Source: Sipunculus nudus (lineage: Eukaryota > Annelida > Sipuncula > Golfingiida > Sipunculidae). From it: DNA of 64,000 nucleotides. This document shows positions 18,377 to 27,603 of this stretch, one piece after another. Numbering within the stretch: the stretch's first letter is position 1; each line of letters starts with the position of its first letter. The position numbers and the translations under genes were made by a program. The notes beneath the pieces are model-generated. The model was not told the DNA's origin, ran no database searches, and was given only the letters and a program-made list of their open reading frames with translations. The stretch covers positions 1,325,973-1,389,972 of the forward strand of contig JAPPUL010000073.1 in NCBI GenBank assembly GCA_026874595.1. Reading direction: 5' to 3'.

Positions 18377-18880
18377 TTAAACAACCCGAAACCCAACATC
18401 ATCCTTATCCGTTTCTAAAAGCTTATAAAGATTTGCCATCTCAATAGCAGTCAAAGCCGCATCAGCTCCCTTATTACCATGTTTAGTTCCTGCCCGCTCA
18501 ACTGCCTGTTCAATAGAATCAGTTGTTAAAACCCCAAATATAACCGGAATGCTAGAATTTAGGGCAAGTGAGGATATCCCTTTTGCAGTCTCGTTTGAAA
18601 CATAGTCAAAATGAGGTGTGCCCCCGCGAATAATCGTTCCAAGACAGATAATAGCATCAACTGAGGCTTTAGATATTAATATCCGCGCAAGAGGTGCAAT
18701 CTCTAATGAACCTGGTACCTTATATATATATATATCATCCTTAAAACATCCACTACGCTCTAAAACATCCAAAGCCCCATCAAGCAACTTCGTAGTTATA
18801 AAATCATTAAAACGACTTACAATAATTCCAAACTTAAGTTCATTAGCAATCAAAGAGCCTTCAAAAACATTATTTAACAT
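18377..18880 (-). CDS. ribH: 6,7-dimethyl-8-ribityllumazine synthase
   Basis: Penultimate enzyme of riboflavin synthesis. The 167-residue protein shows VSRFNDFIT at the substrate pocket, [25 protein letters not shown] with the catalytic histidine, and [16 protein letters not shown] with NKGADAA. The length suits the capsid or pentamer-forming family. A GGAGG ribosome binding site lies upstream. No other rib gene is in the window and no FMN riboswitch could be recognised upstream. Confidence 0.96.
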   Translation of the reverse strand: MLNNVFEGSLIANELKFGIIVSRFNDFITTKLLDGALDVLERSGCFKDDIYIYKVPGSLEIAPLARILISKASVDAIICLGTIIRGGTPHFDYVSNETAKGISSLALNSSIPVIFGVLTTDSIEQAVERAGTKHGNKGADAALTAIEMANLYKLLETDKDDVGFRVV

Positions 18881-19031
18881 AAGTCCTCCAAGATAAATTT
18901 ATATTTAATCTTTTAATTTATATTTAATCTTTAAGTATAGTAATATAGGATTTTCTAATAGTATACAAAAGCATAATATAATCTTATATATAAAATATAT
19001 AACTTTTGTCCAACAGACACTTAGTTATATA

Positions 19032-19060
19032 TTGACTTTTCCCTATAATATTTATAGTAT
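19032..19060 (+). promoter_or_regulatory. Likely promoter of the resB-ccsA-hemA-dapB cluster
   Basis: TTGACT at 19032-19037 and TAGTAT at 19055-19060 are separated by 17 bp. The -35 matches consensus at five of six positions and the -10 at four of six. It lies about 60 bp before the first start codon. Confidence 0.5.
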
Positions 19061-19120
19061 TCAAGACTCCAAGATATAGTTTTATAGATATAGTTTAAGA
19101 CTATATAGAAAAATATATAG

Positions 19121-19393
19121 GTGAGAATGAATAAGAAATTATTTGAAATAAAGTCGATAGCAAAAGCTTATGCAAGTATCGACCACGCATATATAACAAG
19201 CATAGTAATAACAATCTTTACCTTTTTGTTATTAACGTTTATAACGCTAATGAAAGCAGGTGGAGTGTCAACTTTTGATAACTTTTATTATGCTCATTAT
19301 ACTTTACTACTTATAACCATAATACTCACTTATGGTATAAAAAAAACGCATAAGACTTGCAGCTTTAAGTTTGCTCCTTATCCTCCTTATTGA
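19121..19393 (+). CDS. N-terminal fragment of ResB, separated by a frameshift
   Basis: This 90-residue frame has two membrane helices, then ends in a non-membrane tail after the A8 run at 19339-19346. If one A is disregarded, the frame runs straight into the resB frame at 19371, and the joined stretch has a plausible third membrane helix. The two frames are therefore best read as one gene. The start is GTG at 19121 or ATG at 19127. No independent function is proposed. Confidence 0.7.
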   Translation: MRMNKKLFEIKSIAKAYASIDHAYITSIVITIFTFLLLTFITLMKAGGVSTFDNFYYAHYTLLLITIILTYGIKKTHKTCSFKFAPYPPY

Positions 19394-21860
19394 TAAAACC
19401 CTTTTAATTGTAAGTGGACTAATAAGCGCCTATATAGGTTTGCCAATATTTTTAATCCTAGCATATTTCATACTACGGGCAATACAAGGTATGAATTATT
19501 TAAAGAAAGAAGACAAAGAAAAGATTGCCTCTTTTATGTCAATGGAAAGCAGCTTTCTTACTAGGAATAAGGCTTTCGTCGAGTCGTTTTTAGTTCTTTT
19601 CGTGTTAATGATATCTTCCGTGGTTGTAGAAAACGTATTTCGAGTGCTTGAAAGCCAAAATGCCTTACCAAAAGGACTTTATACATATCCATTAGGAACA
19701 ATATTAAGCCTTCTCCTGGCACTAGTAGGAATATATCCACTGCTAAAAAAACATCTTGGAACCTTTCATCTTGCTTTTTTAAATATCTTATTTCTAGCAA
19801 TAGCAACAACCTTAAGTACCCTAATCCCTCAATCAGCAACAGTACCATTTCAGCCCAAAGACTATTATGTAAAAGCATACGGCTATTTGGGACATGTATT
19901 TTTGTTCTTTAGCCTCGATCAGGTCTTTCATAGTTTTTGGTATATTAATGCCTATGTTTTACTATCGCTTAATATATTACGTGTAGCATTCAAAAGACGG
20001 CTTAGATTAAGAACTTTAGGCTTTTATATAACTCATTGTTCAATAGTGTTTATCTTGATAGCTGTATGGTATAACTTCTTTTTCTCATATACAGGTATAA
20101 TTCCCTTACAGGTGGGCCAAAAAAGCAATAAAGTATTCCTATTTGAAGAGAGTAAGAAAAAGCTTAGAGAAGACTCTAAAGAACTTGACTTTTATATAAA
20201 GCTTAAATCTTTTGATACAAAAAAGTGGGAAAGTGCATATAATATATACGTCAAAAAGTTCGAAAACCCAATCCCAAAATATATATCAACAAAGACGTAC
20301 GAAGACTTTTCAAAAGCCCTGCCTCGCCAGTTCCAAAGCACATTTAAAGAGCAATACGTAAAAGAGAAAAAACTAACATTAAACCCGTCATTAACCTTAC
20401 TGTCTGCAGTTGGACTGACATTCCTAGCAACATACAGACAAGACCAATATCACTATAAGCTAAAAGCAGACAATCAAAAAGAAGCACAAGAACGTATCTT
20501 ACGAAGGATTTTCATGTTGTTCAGCTACAAAGGTAAGGATATAATGGCCAACTCTATAAAGATTGGAGAGGACAAGAGATTATACGGAACAAATATAAGA
20601 TACAAAGTATTAAACTACTTTGAGAACTTCAGATTGGATTATGTAGGAATACCACAAGAGATAGACGCTTCAATATTCAATCAAAAAGTAAAGGATAATG
20701 TAGCAAAGCATTTCAAGAAAGATGTAAGTGCTGCTTATGAACTCACAGGTAATAAATACCGGTTGAAAGAGTTTTATAAAAAAGATATAAGACGTCGAGA
20801 ACTCCTTGCAGATGCCTTTTCGGATTTGGGCAAAGAAGTACTCGAAGATCAGATAAAAGTAAACCAATCGGCAGTATCGTTTACATTGTTTGGAAGCGGG
20901 GAACGTCAAGAGATATGGTTAATAGAAGGGCGAAGCAAGCAAAGCAATAGTATATTATTAAATGAGCGTACCCAGGTATTGTATTATTATGAATATCCGA
21001 AAAAGGAAATAGAAGAACTTATAAATAAAGCAATTAAAGCGAACCGAACACTTACAATAATAATAGGAGGGGAGAAGAAGATATATTCTAATATAGGCGG
21101 TAAGTTAGAAGAGAGTGATTTAAAGAAAGGAGAAGCTTATTCACTTGCAGAGGATGCGTATGGGTATATAGATCACATACTGCCAAATTATGGAGAGTAT
21201 TATCCGTATAGGAAAAAGACAGCAAACATCCCGGTTCATATAGAGGAGAAAGTATATAATAAAGAGCTAAAGAGCAAGCTTAAAGGAGAAGAGGAGAGAA
21301 TAGTAAAAGAAGCGTATTTAAAATTTGATAAAGTATGGGTATTAAACCCAAAGTATTATAGTGATGAGGGAAGGCGGCAAGGGGTTGAGAAGGTATTAAA
21401 GGGAGTGGGTCTAGAAGTTGAGCCATTAAACCCGTATGCATTAATAGAGGTAATATACAAAGATAAGAAAGGCGATGAGCAACGTCGTATAGCTCGCCTA
21501 ACGCCACAGGGATTAAATGTGTTCGTAGTGCCAGAGACACGTTATACCTTAACATTTGGGTCTCGAAGGAGTGTAGAGACAAAGTATTGGGAGAGTGGAT
21601 TAGAGGTGCTTGAAGGGGAAGATGCAAGAAACTTGAAGGTAGTAAAGGAATCACCTATCCGAGTAAATGAGTATATGTATTATAATGGATATAGATTCTA
21701 TCAAACGGACGCGAAGAAGGAAGATAGGAGTTATTCAGGTATAGGAGTAAGTATAGAACCTGGTCTTATGTATATTTATGGCGGTTATATAAGTTTAAGT
21801 ATCGGAATATTTATGATGTTTTATTTACCGATGTCTAAAAGGAGAAGTAAGAAAGAGTGA
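19371..21860 (+). CDS. resB: ResB/Ccs1 cytochrome c maturation protein
   Basis: ResB-type proteins work with CcsA in system II cytochrome c biogenesis, carrying heme across the membrane and ligating it outside. The 829-residue frame has several N-terminal membrane helices, among them one bearing FYITHCSIVFIL with a conserved His. A long extracytoplasmic domain begins near IPLQVGQ. A last membrane helix follows the ResB end pattern (NGYRFYQTD, SGIGVSIEPG, YGGYISLSIGIF). The apparent TTG start is probably not real, because the coding signal continues upstream in another frame. The C-terminal helix restores the protein to the membrane as in other ResB. ccsA follows after 226 bp. Confidence 0.88.
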   Translation: MLLILLIDKTLLIVSGLISAYIGLPIFLILAYFILRAIQGMNYLKKEDKEKIASFMSMESSFLTRNKAFVESFLVLFVLMISSVVVENVFRVLESQNALPKGLYTYPLGTILSLLLALVGIYPLLKKHLGTFHLAFLNILFLAIATTLSTLIPQSATVPFQPKDYYVKAYGYLGHVFLFFSLDQVFHSFWYINAYVLLSLNILRVAFKRRLRLRTLGFYITHCSIVFILIAVWYNFFFSYTGIIPLQVGQKSNKVFLFEESKKKLREDSKELDFYIKLKSFDTKKWESAYNIYVKKFENPIPKYISTKTYEDFSKALPRQFQSTFKEQYVKEKKLTLNPSLTLLSAVGLTFLATYRQDQYHYKLKADNQKEAQERILRRIFMLFSYKGKDIMANSIKIGEDKRLYGTNIRYKVLNYFENFRLDYVGIPQEIDASIFNQKVKDNVAKHFKKDVSAAYELTGNKYRLKEFYKKDIRRRELLADAFSDLGKEVLEDQIKVNQSAVSFTLFGSGERQEIWLIEGRSKQSNSILLNERTQVLYYYEYPKKEIEELINKAIKANRTLTIIIGGEKKIYSNIGGKLEESDLKKGEAYSLAEDAYGYIDHILPNYGEYYPYRKKTANIPVHIEEKVYNKELKSKLKGEEERIVKEAYLKFDKVWVLNPKYYSDEGRRQGVEKVLKGVGLEVEPLNPYALIEVIYKDKKGDEQRRIARLTPQGLNVFVVPETRYTLTFGSRRSVETKYWESGLEVLEGEDARNLKVVKESPIRVNEYMYYNGYRFYQTDAKKEDRSYSGIGVSIEPGLMYIYGGYISLSIGIFMMFYLPMSKRRSKKE

Positions 21861-21886
21861 AGTGCAGTAAGGTGAAGTGCAGTAAG
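21857..21886. repeat. 15-bp tandem duplication after resB
   Basis: The unit gtgaagtgcagtaag is present twice in direct tandem, overlapping the resB stop region. The rest of the 226-bp spacer shows no gene. Confidence 0.7.
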
Positions 21887-22086
21887 GTGAAGCAAGGAAG
21901 AGTAAGAGGGGCAGTAAGGGAGTGGGTAATAAGCAGCAAAGGACGGGACGGGAATGGTGCGGTAAAGGAAAGAGATAAATCCTTTCATGGATTATTAGAC
22001 TAGAAGCACTTCGTGTAGTTATATTATAATATACGAGCCAGCCATGAGCATCTAAACATAAAAAGGGAAAGGAGGGTATAGACAAA

Positions 22087-23004
22087 ATGTTATTAATAGA
22101 GCGGTTTTTGAATACAGATATATTGTTCCAGATAACGTATTTAGTATATTGGCTTGCTTTATTATTTTATATTTTAAGTTTTATATTGTATGTAAAACAA
22201 GGGCGTGCACGTGAATTACGGGAAGGTTATATAGAGAGCAAAAGAGTACGCAATAAGCGTAAAAACATATCACGAATAAGTAGTATATTTTTCTTTCTTG
22301 GTTTTTTGTTAACACTAATTTTAGTAGTAGACAGATGGATAGAGGCAGGACGCCCTCCATTTAGGACATTGTATGAGACACTAATATATGCATCTTTTAC
22401 AATAAGTTTAGTGTACGTTGTAGTAGAAAGGCTTTTAAAGATAAAGATATTGGGACTTTTAGTTAGCGCGCTTATCCTAATAATCTACACATATTCGCTA
22501 ACAACCCTAGATGTAGAGATAGTGCCCGTAATGCCGGCCTTACAAACACCGATAATGATCCCCCATGTAACAAGCTACTTTTTTGCATATGCGGGAGTAT
22601 TCATAGCAGGCTTAGCAGCAGCACTTTCATTGGTGCTTCCAGAGGGGATACGAGGTTATTGGCTTATAAGCGAAGAGAAGCAGATAAATTTCCGTGAATA
22701 TATATATAAGATAGTAAAGTTTGCGTTTTTGTTTTTGACATTTGGCCTTGCGCTTGGGTCCTGGTGGGGCCAGATTGCGTGGTCTAATTTTTGGGGTTGG
22801 GATCCAAAAGAGAACTGGGCACTAATATCGTGGTTAGTATTAGCGTCCTATTTCCATGTTAGATTTATAAAGAGTTTTGATGAGAAGAAGTTAGCCTGGC
22901 TTGTAGTTGGAGCATCCTTTACTATACTTTTTACGTATCTAGGAATGAAGTATCTGCCAAAGGATGTTCAATCAGCGAGTCTGCATATATACATAGAAGA
23001 GTAG
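22087..23004 (+). CDS. ccsA: CcsA/ResC heme-handling cytochrome c assembly protein
   Basis: The partner of ResB in system II. This 305-residue protein has about eight membrane helices. The tryptophan-rich heme-binding WWD motif is clear: WWGQIAWSNFWGWDPKENWALISW. Conserved histidines that ligate heme lie in IPHVTSYF and near ASYFHVRF. An AAAGGAGG ribosome binding site precedes the ATG. The order resB, ccsA, hemA links heme supply with its attachment to cytochromes. A HemX-like role beside hemA is an alternative family assignment. Confidence 0.93.
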   Translation: MLLIERFLNTDILFQITYLVYWLALLFYILSFILYVKQGRARELREGYIESKRVRNKRKNISRISSIFFFLGFLLTLILVVDRWIEAGRPPFRTLYETLIYASFTISLVYVVVERLLKIKILGLLVSALILIIYTYSLTTLDVEIVPVMPALQTPIMIPHVTSYFFAYAGVFIAGLAAALSLVLPEGIRGYWLISEEKQINFREYIYKIVKFAFLFLTFGLALGSWWGQIAWSNFWGWDPKENWALISWLVLASYFHVRFIKSFDEKKLAWLVVGASFTILFTYLGMKYLPKDVQSASLHIYIEE

Positions 23005-23005
23005 C

Positions 23006-23080
23006 GGAGAGCCGAAAAGGAGAGCCGAAAAGGAGGAGCTAAGAAAAGTCAGGAAGTCGGGAAGTCGGGAAGTCGGGAGA
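23006..23080. repeat. 13-bp and 8-bp tandem repeats between ccsA and hemA
   Basis: Two copies of the 13-bp unit ggagagccgaaaa (23006-23031) are followed by three copies of gtcgggaa-like 8-bp units (about 23056-23080). A duplicated gtgcaggata lies a little downstream. Confidence 0.75.
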
Positions 23081-23164
23081 AGATGGCAGGAAAAGAAGAG
23101 AAAGAGTGCAGGATAGGAGTGCAGGATAAATATAGCAGTTAAAGAAGAATGGTGAGAAAAAAAT

Positions 23165-24235
23165 ATGTCATTTTACGTGATAGGTCTAAATATAGAAAAA
23201 CATGATGTATCAATCAGGGAAAGGTATGCGCTTTTGCCTGAAGAGATAATAAAGTACAACAAGATGCTAAAAGACGAATGTTATGTAGAAGAAGTAGTAA
23301 CATTGTCGACCTGTAATCGGATAGAATATTATATATACAGCAAAAGAAGCGTTAATGCAGTGATAGACCGAATATTTGATGTAGAGATAAAAGAAGACTT
23401 GCTAAAACTTGAAGGGACAAAGGCCTCTCATCACTTACTCGAGGTCTCATCAGGCTTAAAGTCCCAAATAATCGGAGAAGGAGAGATATTAGGGCAGATA
23501 AAGAAAGCGTACAGCGAAGCCCAAAAGAATAAATTAACAGGCTCCTACCTAAACACACTATTCCAAAAAGCAATATATGTAGGTAAAAAGGTAAGAACAA
23601 TAACAAATATAAGTAAATTGTCATTATCTACAGGCGGAATACTGCTTGATAACCTAAAGTCTTATTTTGAAGATATATATGGACTTAAAGTGTTATTGAT
23701 AGGGATAGGAGAGATATCACGACAGATTGCAACAAGCTTTTATAAAAAGGGAGTAGAAAAGATATATATAACAAACCGCTTGTTAGAAGAAGGGCGTAGA
23801 TTTGCCAAGGAGATGGAAGCCAGCTATATACCGTTAAATGAATTATATACCTCATTAAAAGATATGGATGTGATAATAAGCTCAACAACAGCCCCCCATT
23901 ATATTCTAACAGAAGATCATTATAAATTATTTAAAAGCGGGAAAAAGATGTTAGTAGACTTGGCAGTACCCCGTGATATAGAACCGAGTTTGGGGGAGCA
24001 TGAAGATGTTAAGTTATTAAATATAGATCAAATAGAGACGGTAAGCCGAGTTAATGATGAAAAGCGACGGGATGAGATATCGAAAGTAGAGGAGATACTC
24101 TCGCTTGAGAATTGTCTTTTTTGTACGAGTAGATTGTATAGTAAAGATCTAAATGAGTGTAAGATTCCCACAAGATATGATATAAAAGAGATAAAGAAGC
24201 ATCAAAAGACAAACTATAAGAATAAGGATGTATAA
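23165..24235 (+). CDS. hemA: Glutamyl-tRNA reductase, short C-terminus
   Basis: Reduces glutamyl-tRNA to glutamate-1-semialdehyde, the first committed step of tetrapyrrole synthesis. The catalytic cysteine is residue 50 in TLSTCNRIEYY. GEGEILGQIKKAY and the NADPH-binding domain (VLLIGIGEISRQIA, YITNRLLEEG) follow. At 356 residues it is shorter than the usual 400-430. The C-terminal dimerisation region is reduced to a short tail with cysteines (ENCLFCTSR), and I could not see a frameshift that would restore it. dapB starts at the base after the hemA stop. Confidence 0.92.
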   Translation: MSFYVIGLNIEKHDVSIRERYALLPEEIIKYNKMLKDECYVEEVVTLSTCNRIEYYIYSKRSVNAVIDRIFDVEIKEDLLKLEGTKASHHLLEVSSGLKSQIIGEGEILGQIKKAYSEAQKNKLTGSYLNTLFQKAIYVGKKVRTITNISKLSLSTGGILLDNLKSYFEDIYGLKVLLIGIGEISRQIATSFYKKGVEKIYITNRLLEEGRRFAKEMEASYIPLNELYTSLKDMDVIISSTTAPHYILTEDHYKLFKSGKKMLVDLAVPRDIEPSLGEHEDVKLLNIDQIETVSRVNDEKRRDEISKVEEILSLENCLFCTSRLYSKDLNECKIPTRYDIKEIKKHQKTNYKNKDV

Positions 24236-25042
24236 GTGATAAAGCTGGGACTCAATGGAGCGTGTGGTAGGATGGGGCGTTCGAATGCAGAGGTGATAAT
24301 GGATGATGAAGAAACGCAGCTAGTGTATGCGATAGAGAAGACGGGAGCAAAGATGTTGGGTAGAGACATAGGAGTGCTGTCCGGGTGTGGAGAGACAGGG
24401 ATTTTGGTAAAAGATGGGATAGAAGAAGCTCTTTCAGGGTCAGATGTAATAATAGACTTTAGCAGCCCCGAGAGTACTTTATTGGCCTTAAAGCATAACA
24501 TGGAATATAAGAAAGGTTTTGTAATCGGAACAACAGGATTTAGTAAAGAAGGACTAGAAGAGCTTTCGGGATATGGCAAGCATTTTGGGATAGTATTCTC
24601 ACCTAATTTCAGTATAGGAGTAAATGTACTATTCAAGATGACGGAGATAGTAGCAGGGCTATTGAATAAGGCAAAGGACTACGATTTAGAAATATACGAA
24701 GCTCATCATAGATATAAAAAAGACTCACCGAGCGGCACAGCCTTAAAATTAGCAGAGCTTGGAGCAAAGTATTCAGGACGTGATATAGAGAAAGACATGG
24801 TATGCGGGCGGAAGGGGCTTTTGGGGGAGAGGGGTTTGGATGAGATAGGAATGTTTTCGATGCGAGCAGGAGATATAATAGGGGAACACACATTAAGTTT
24901 TTGCACGGAAGGAGAACGTGTTGAGTTAACGCATAAAGCCCATAATAGAAAGACTTTTTCGAAGGGTGCACTACTTGCAGCAAAGTGGCTATATGGTAAG
25001 GGTAGCGGATTATTTAGTATGCGTGAAGTCCTTGGGATGTAG
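24236..25042 (+). CDS. dapB: 4-hydroxy-tetrahydrodipicolinate reductase
   Basis: Catalyses a reductive step in diaminopimelate and lysine synthesis. The start is GTG, immediately after the hemA stop, with AAGGA inside the end of hemA. Motifs are NGACGRMGR (nucleotide binding), IGTTGFS, SPNFSIGVN, YEAHHRYKKDSPSGTAL with catalytic His-His and Lys, and ELTHKAHNRKTF. The length (268) is normal. Last gene of the ccs-hem cluster; its 3' end overlaps the convergent long protein by 29 bp. Confidence 0.95.
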   Translation: MIKLGLNGACGRMGRSNAEVIMDDEETQLVYAIEKTGAKMLGRDIGVLSGCGETGILVKDGIEEALSGSDVIIDFSSPESTLLALKHNMEYKKGFVIGTTGFSKEGLEELSGYGKHFGIVFSPNFSIGVNVLFKMTEIVAGLLNKAKDYDLEIYEAHHRYKKDSPSGTALKLAELGAKYSGRDIEKDMVCGRKGLLGERGLDEIGMFSMRAGDIIGEHTLSFCTEGERVELTHKAHNRKTFSKGALLAAKWLYGKGSGLFSMREVLGM

Positions 25043-26906
25043 ATTCCTTTTTGATAAAAGGGTAAAAGTGCATAATCTTTTGTAGTTGAGATATGTTATA
25101 GATGCTAGCATGTAAAGCCTCTATAAACTTAGCGTTAGCCGAATCTTTAATAGTTGCTAGATTGTTTATAATAGAAGGTCTAAGCACAGCAGTTTCTTGT
25201 TTTAGTCTGATAAGGAAGTTTAAGATATTATCAAAATACAAAGTACCTTTAATAAGAATGCTAAGAACTTCTTGCTCAATTTCATTAATATCAGTGTTGA
25301 TGCTGGATGAGAAGTTATAATTATCATTATCATCTTTTGAAATAATATCAGAAATATTACGAGCCTTCTGAGAGATATTAGAAAAACCAAGTTCAAAGTT
25401 GGTAAGACGAGTCAACTCACCTTTTAAAAGCAAAAAGTTATTATTTAAATTACGAGCGTCTTTTCTGTAAAGGAAATCCCCCTCTTCAAGGATAGCTCTT
25501 ATAGTACTTTCAACAAAGGCTTTAAACTTGGTATGCAAGAAAGTTTTAAAAATACTTAAAGGAATAACATATGTATAACCTGGATAGTTTAAATCAATCA
25601 ATTTGGAGCTAATACTGGCGTTATAGTAATCGACTTGAATAAGCTGTTCAATGGAGTTAATGTTGAAAAGGTTAACGATGGCCCGATTTCTAATAGAGCT
25701 TTTAATAGTTTTTTTAGATTTTTCAAAAAGGAAAAGCTGTTTATCGACTAACAGTCTAATATATTGGTTTAAAAACAGTTCAGGTTCAAGAGTAACAGGA
25801 GAAGTATTATAAGAGTAATCATTAGATATAATTTTAATATGATATTCTAAAACTTTGTGAGTATTGATAAAAGATAGTTTTTTATAGAGGGTATAAATGT
25901 CATCTTTTGATAGGAAGATATTGCTGTATATGGAAGGGATAATATCTTGCTCAAGGTCCTTTATATTGTCATTCATGTTATTATCTTCCTCAAACTGCTT
26001 AAGACTCATATTTCGTTTAATGTTATTTAAAGAAGCGATAAAGTGGTCTATAATGTTCTCCGCCGGTTTAATTTGTTTAACAGTGTTAATAAAGGAGTCT
26101 AAAGTTTTAATAGGCAGTAAAGTATATTGAGCAAAGATTGGTTTAAATTTGACTTTATACTCAGGTACTTTTCTAAACTTGTTGTCAAATAGAGTGAAGA
26201 ATTCATAAAAGTTAAACTCTGAGATAGTAAAGAGTTTTTCTATGGTATGAGTATATTTTAGGATAGTATTAGTATCGTAGTCAATAATAGATTGTTTTAG
26301 GAGTTCAATGGTTTGGTATAACTGTTCATAGGATTCTTGAACACTATTTGAGCGTGAGAGTATTTTGTAAAAGAATTCGATATTAATGGAGCTGAGGATT
26401 TCTTTAGATTGGGGAGAGAGTATGGGATAGATGAAGTCGAGTAAAAATATTTTCTTATTGAAATCTATTTTAGAAGAGTCAAGTCGAACCTCATAAAAAA
26501 GAGATTTAAGATCAGCAAGGACAAAGAAAATCTTATCATAAAAAAGAAGAGGCAATCCGGGTTTAATTTTCTTACTTTTGTGGTCATAAAAGTAATTATT
26601 AATGCTGTTTAAAAACTTAATAGTAACACGTTTTGCGATTAAAGAGCTAAAAAAGATCCGTATTTGCTTTACAAGACGAAGAAATGTAGCTAAAGAAGGG
26701 AATCTTGCTCTTGTTGTGCGTTCTAAAGGGGATGTTTTAGAAGCGGCAACAGAGCGTTTATGTTTGAAGTTAACCTTACGAAGTTCAAGAAGTAACTTAC
26801 GCCTATTTTGTTCACTTTCCTTCAAAACGATATGATCATAAGAGGAGTCAAAGAGTTTATTTTTGGCGGCGTTATCAATGAGAGAATTTCTATCGTGATC
26901 AGTCAT
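25014..26906 (-). CDS. Long helical protein of unknown function (about 630 residues)
   Basis: From the ATG at 26906 the protein has 630 residues and no signal peptide. A longer frame from a TTG at 27011 would add a membrane helix but has no ribosome binding site. Composition is rich in Leu, Ile, Phe, Asn and Lys, and secondary structure looks almost wholly helical. Recurrent segments include NFYEFFTLFDNKFRKVPEYKV-like text split over loops. From memory the style resembles long helical cytoplasmic proteins of spirochaetes (DUF5312 type), but I cannot verify this. The gene stands alone, convergent with dapB and divergent from an exported protein. Confidence 0.75.
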   Translation of the reverse strand: MTDHDRNSLIDNAAKNKLFDSSYDHIVLKESEQNRRKLLLELRKVNFKHKRSVAASKTSPLERTTRARFPSLATFLRLVKQIRIFFSSLIAKRVTIKFLNSINNYFYDHKSKKIKPGLPLLFYDKIFFVLADLKSLFYEVRLDSSKIDFNKKIFLLDFIYPILSPQSKEILSSINIEFFYKILSRSNSVQESYEQLYQTIELLKQSIIDYDTNTILKYTHTIEKLFTISEFNFYEFFTLFDNKFRKVPEYKVKFKPIFAQYTLLPIKTLDSFINTVKQIKPAENIIDHFIASLNNIKRNMSLKQFEEDNNMNDNIKDLEQDIIPSIYSNIFLSKDDIYTLYKKLSFINTHKVLEYHIKIISNDYSYNTSPVTLEPELFLNQYIRLLVDKQLFLFEKSKKTIKSSIRNRAIVNLFNINSIEQLIQVDYYNASISSKLIDLNYPGYTYVIPLSIFKTFLHTKFKAFVESTIRAILEEGDFLYRKDARNLNNNFLLLKGELTRLTNFELGFSNISQKARNISDIISKDDNDNYNFSSSINTDINEIEQEVLSILIKGTLYFDNILNFLIRLKQETAVLRPSIINNLATIKDSANAKFIEALHASIYNISQLQKIMHFYPFIKKESTSQGLHAY

Positions 26907-27033
26907 ATCTAAAATATGGAACAAAAAAATAAAAAAAGTAAAAAAAATACAGATAGATATAAACCCATAATACCGATTTCCCAATAAAGCCGCATATGTA
27001 TAAGCTGGCAAAAAAAGGAAAGGGAAATCAACA

Positions 27034-27588
27034 ATGAGAAAACTAAAAAAGGGCCTAGTATTTTTAGTACTAATAGTCCTTCAATTGCCAATTATCGAAC
27101 AAAATACAACATACGGTAAAGGAATAAAAAATAAAAGTGAAAAAAGGATCTTCTTGAGTAAGAGTGAAAAAGAGCGTGAAGCAGTAAGTAAGGTAATAGA
27201 AAGCTTTATAAGATATTCAAGACAAAAGCGGTTCAGGGAGGCACTTTCCTATACAACAGACAAAGAGTACAAAGAATATAAGACGATAGTAGATGCAATA
27301 AGGTTGAATAAAGGGAAGGTACCGCTTAGGCTTAAAGAATATTTTGAAAGATTGAAGGGTTATGAGATAGAAACAATAGAGCTATCAAAATGGAGGATGA
27401 AGGCAGTAGTACTTTGTAAGTTTAAGTTTAAATATAGCGATCAAATAAGTCGAGATGATGTTAGAAAGGTACGGGAAGTAGTATATTATTTAAAAAAGGT
27501 ACGGGAGAAGGGAGTAGGGGCATGGCAATACAATTGGAAGATAGTGTACTCGAAACTGCTTAATGAGAGCTATTATTATAGTAGATAA
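27034..27588 (+). CDS. Exported protein, possible NTF2-like fold
   Basis: This 184-residue protein has a signal peptide (MRKLKKGLVFLVLIVLQLPI). The mature part starts with a helix (EREAVSKVIESFIRYSRQKRFREALSYT) of the sort seen in NTF2/SnoaL-like domains and ends in alternating strands (AWQYNWKIVYSKL). No catalytic residues are evident. GGGAAA precedes the ATG, with only a weak ribosome binding site. neuB follows 15 bp later on the same strand. Confidence 0.7.
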   Translation: MRKLKKGLVFLVLIVLQLPIIEQNTTYGKGIKNKSEKRIFLSKSEKEREAVSKVIESFIRYSRQKRFREALSYTTDKEYKEYKTIVDAIRLNKGKVPLRLKEYFERLKGYEIETIELSKWRMKAVVLCKFKFKYSDQISRDDVRKVREVVYYLKKVREKGVGAWQYNWKIVYSKLLNESYYYSR

Positions 27589-27603
27589 GGCGGATTAAGA
27601 CTA

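Noticed and set aside
24285-24300. TTCGAA string like a tRNA T-loop
   Set aside because: It lies inside dapB coding sequence and no cloverleaf can be drawn around it. No tRNA was found elsewhere.
27011-27091. Longer start at 27011 for the long helical protein
   Set aside because: The TTG has no ribosome binding site and would add an isolated membrane helix overlapping the divergent gene's promoter; the ATG at 26906 gives a more natural start.
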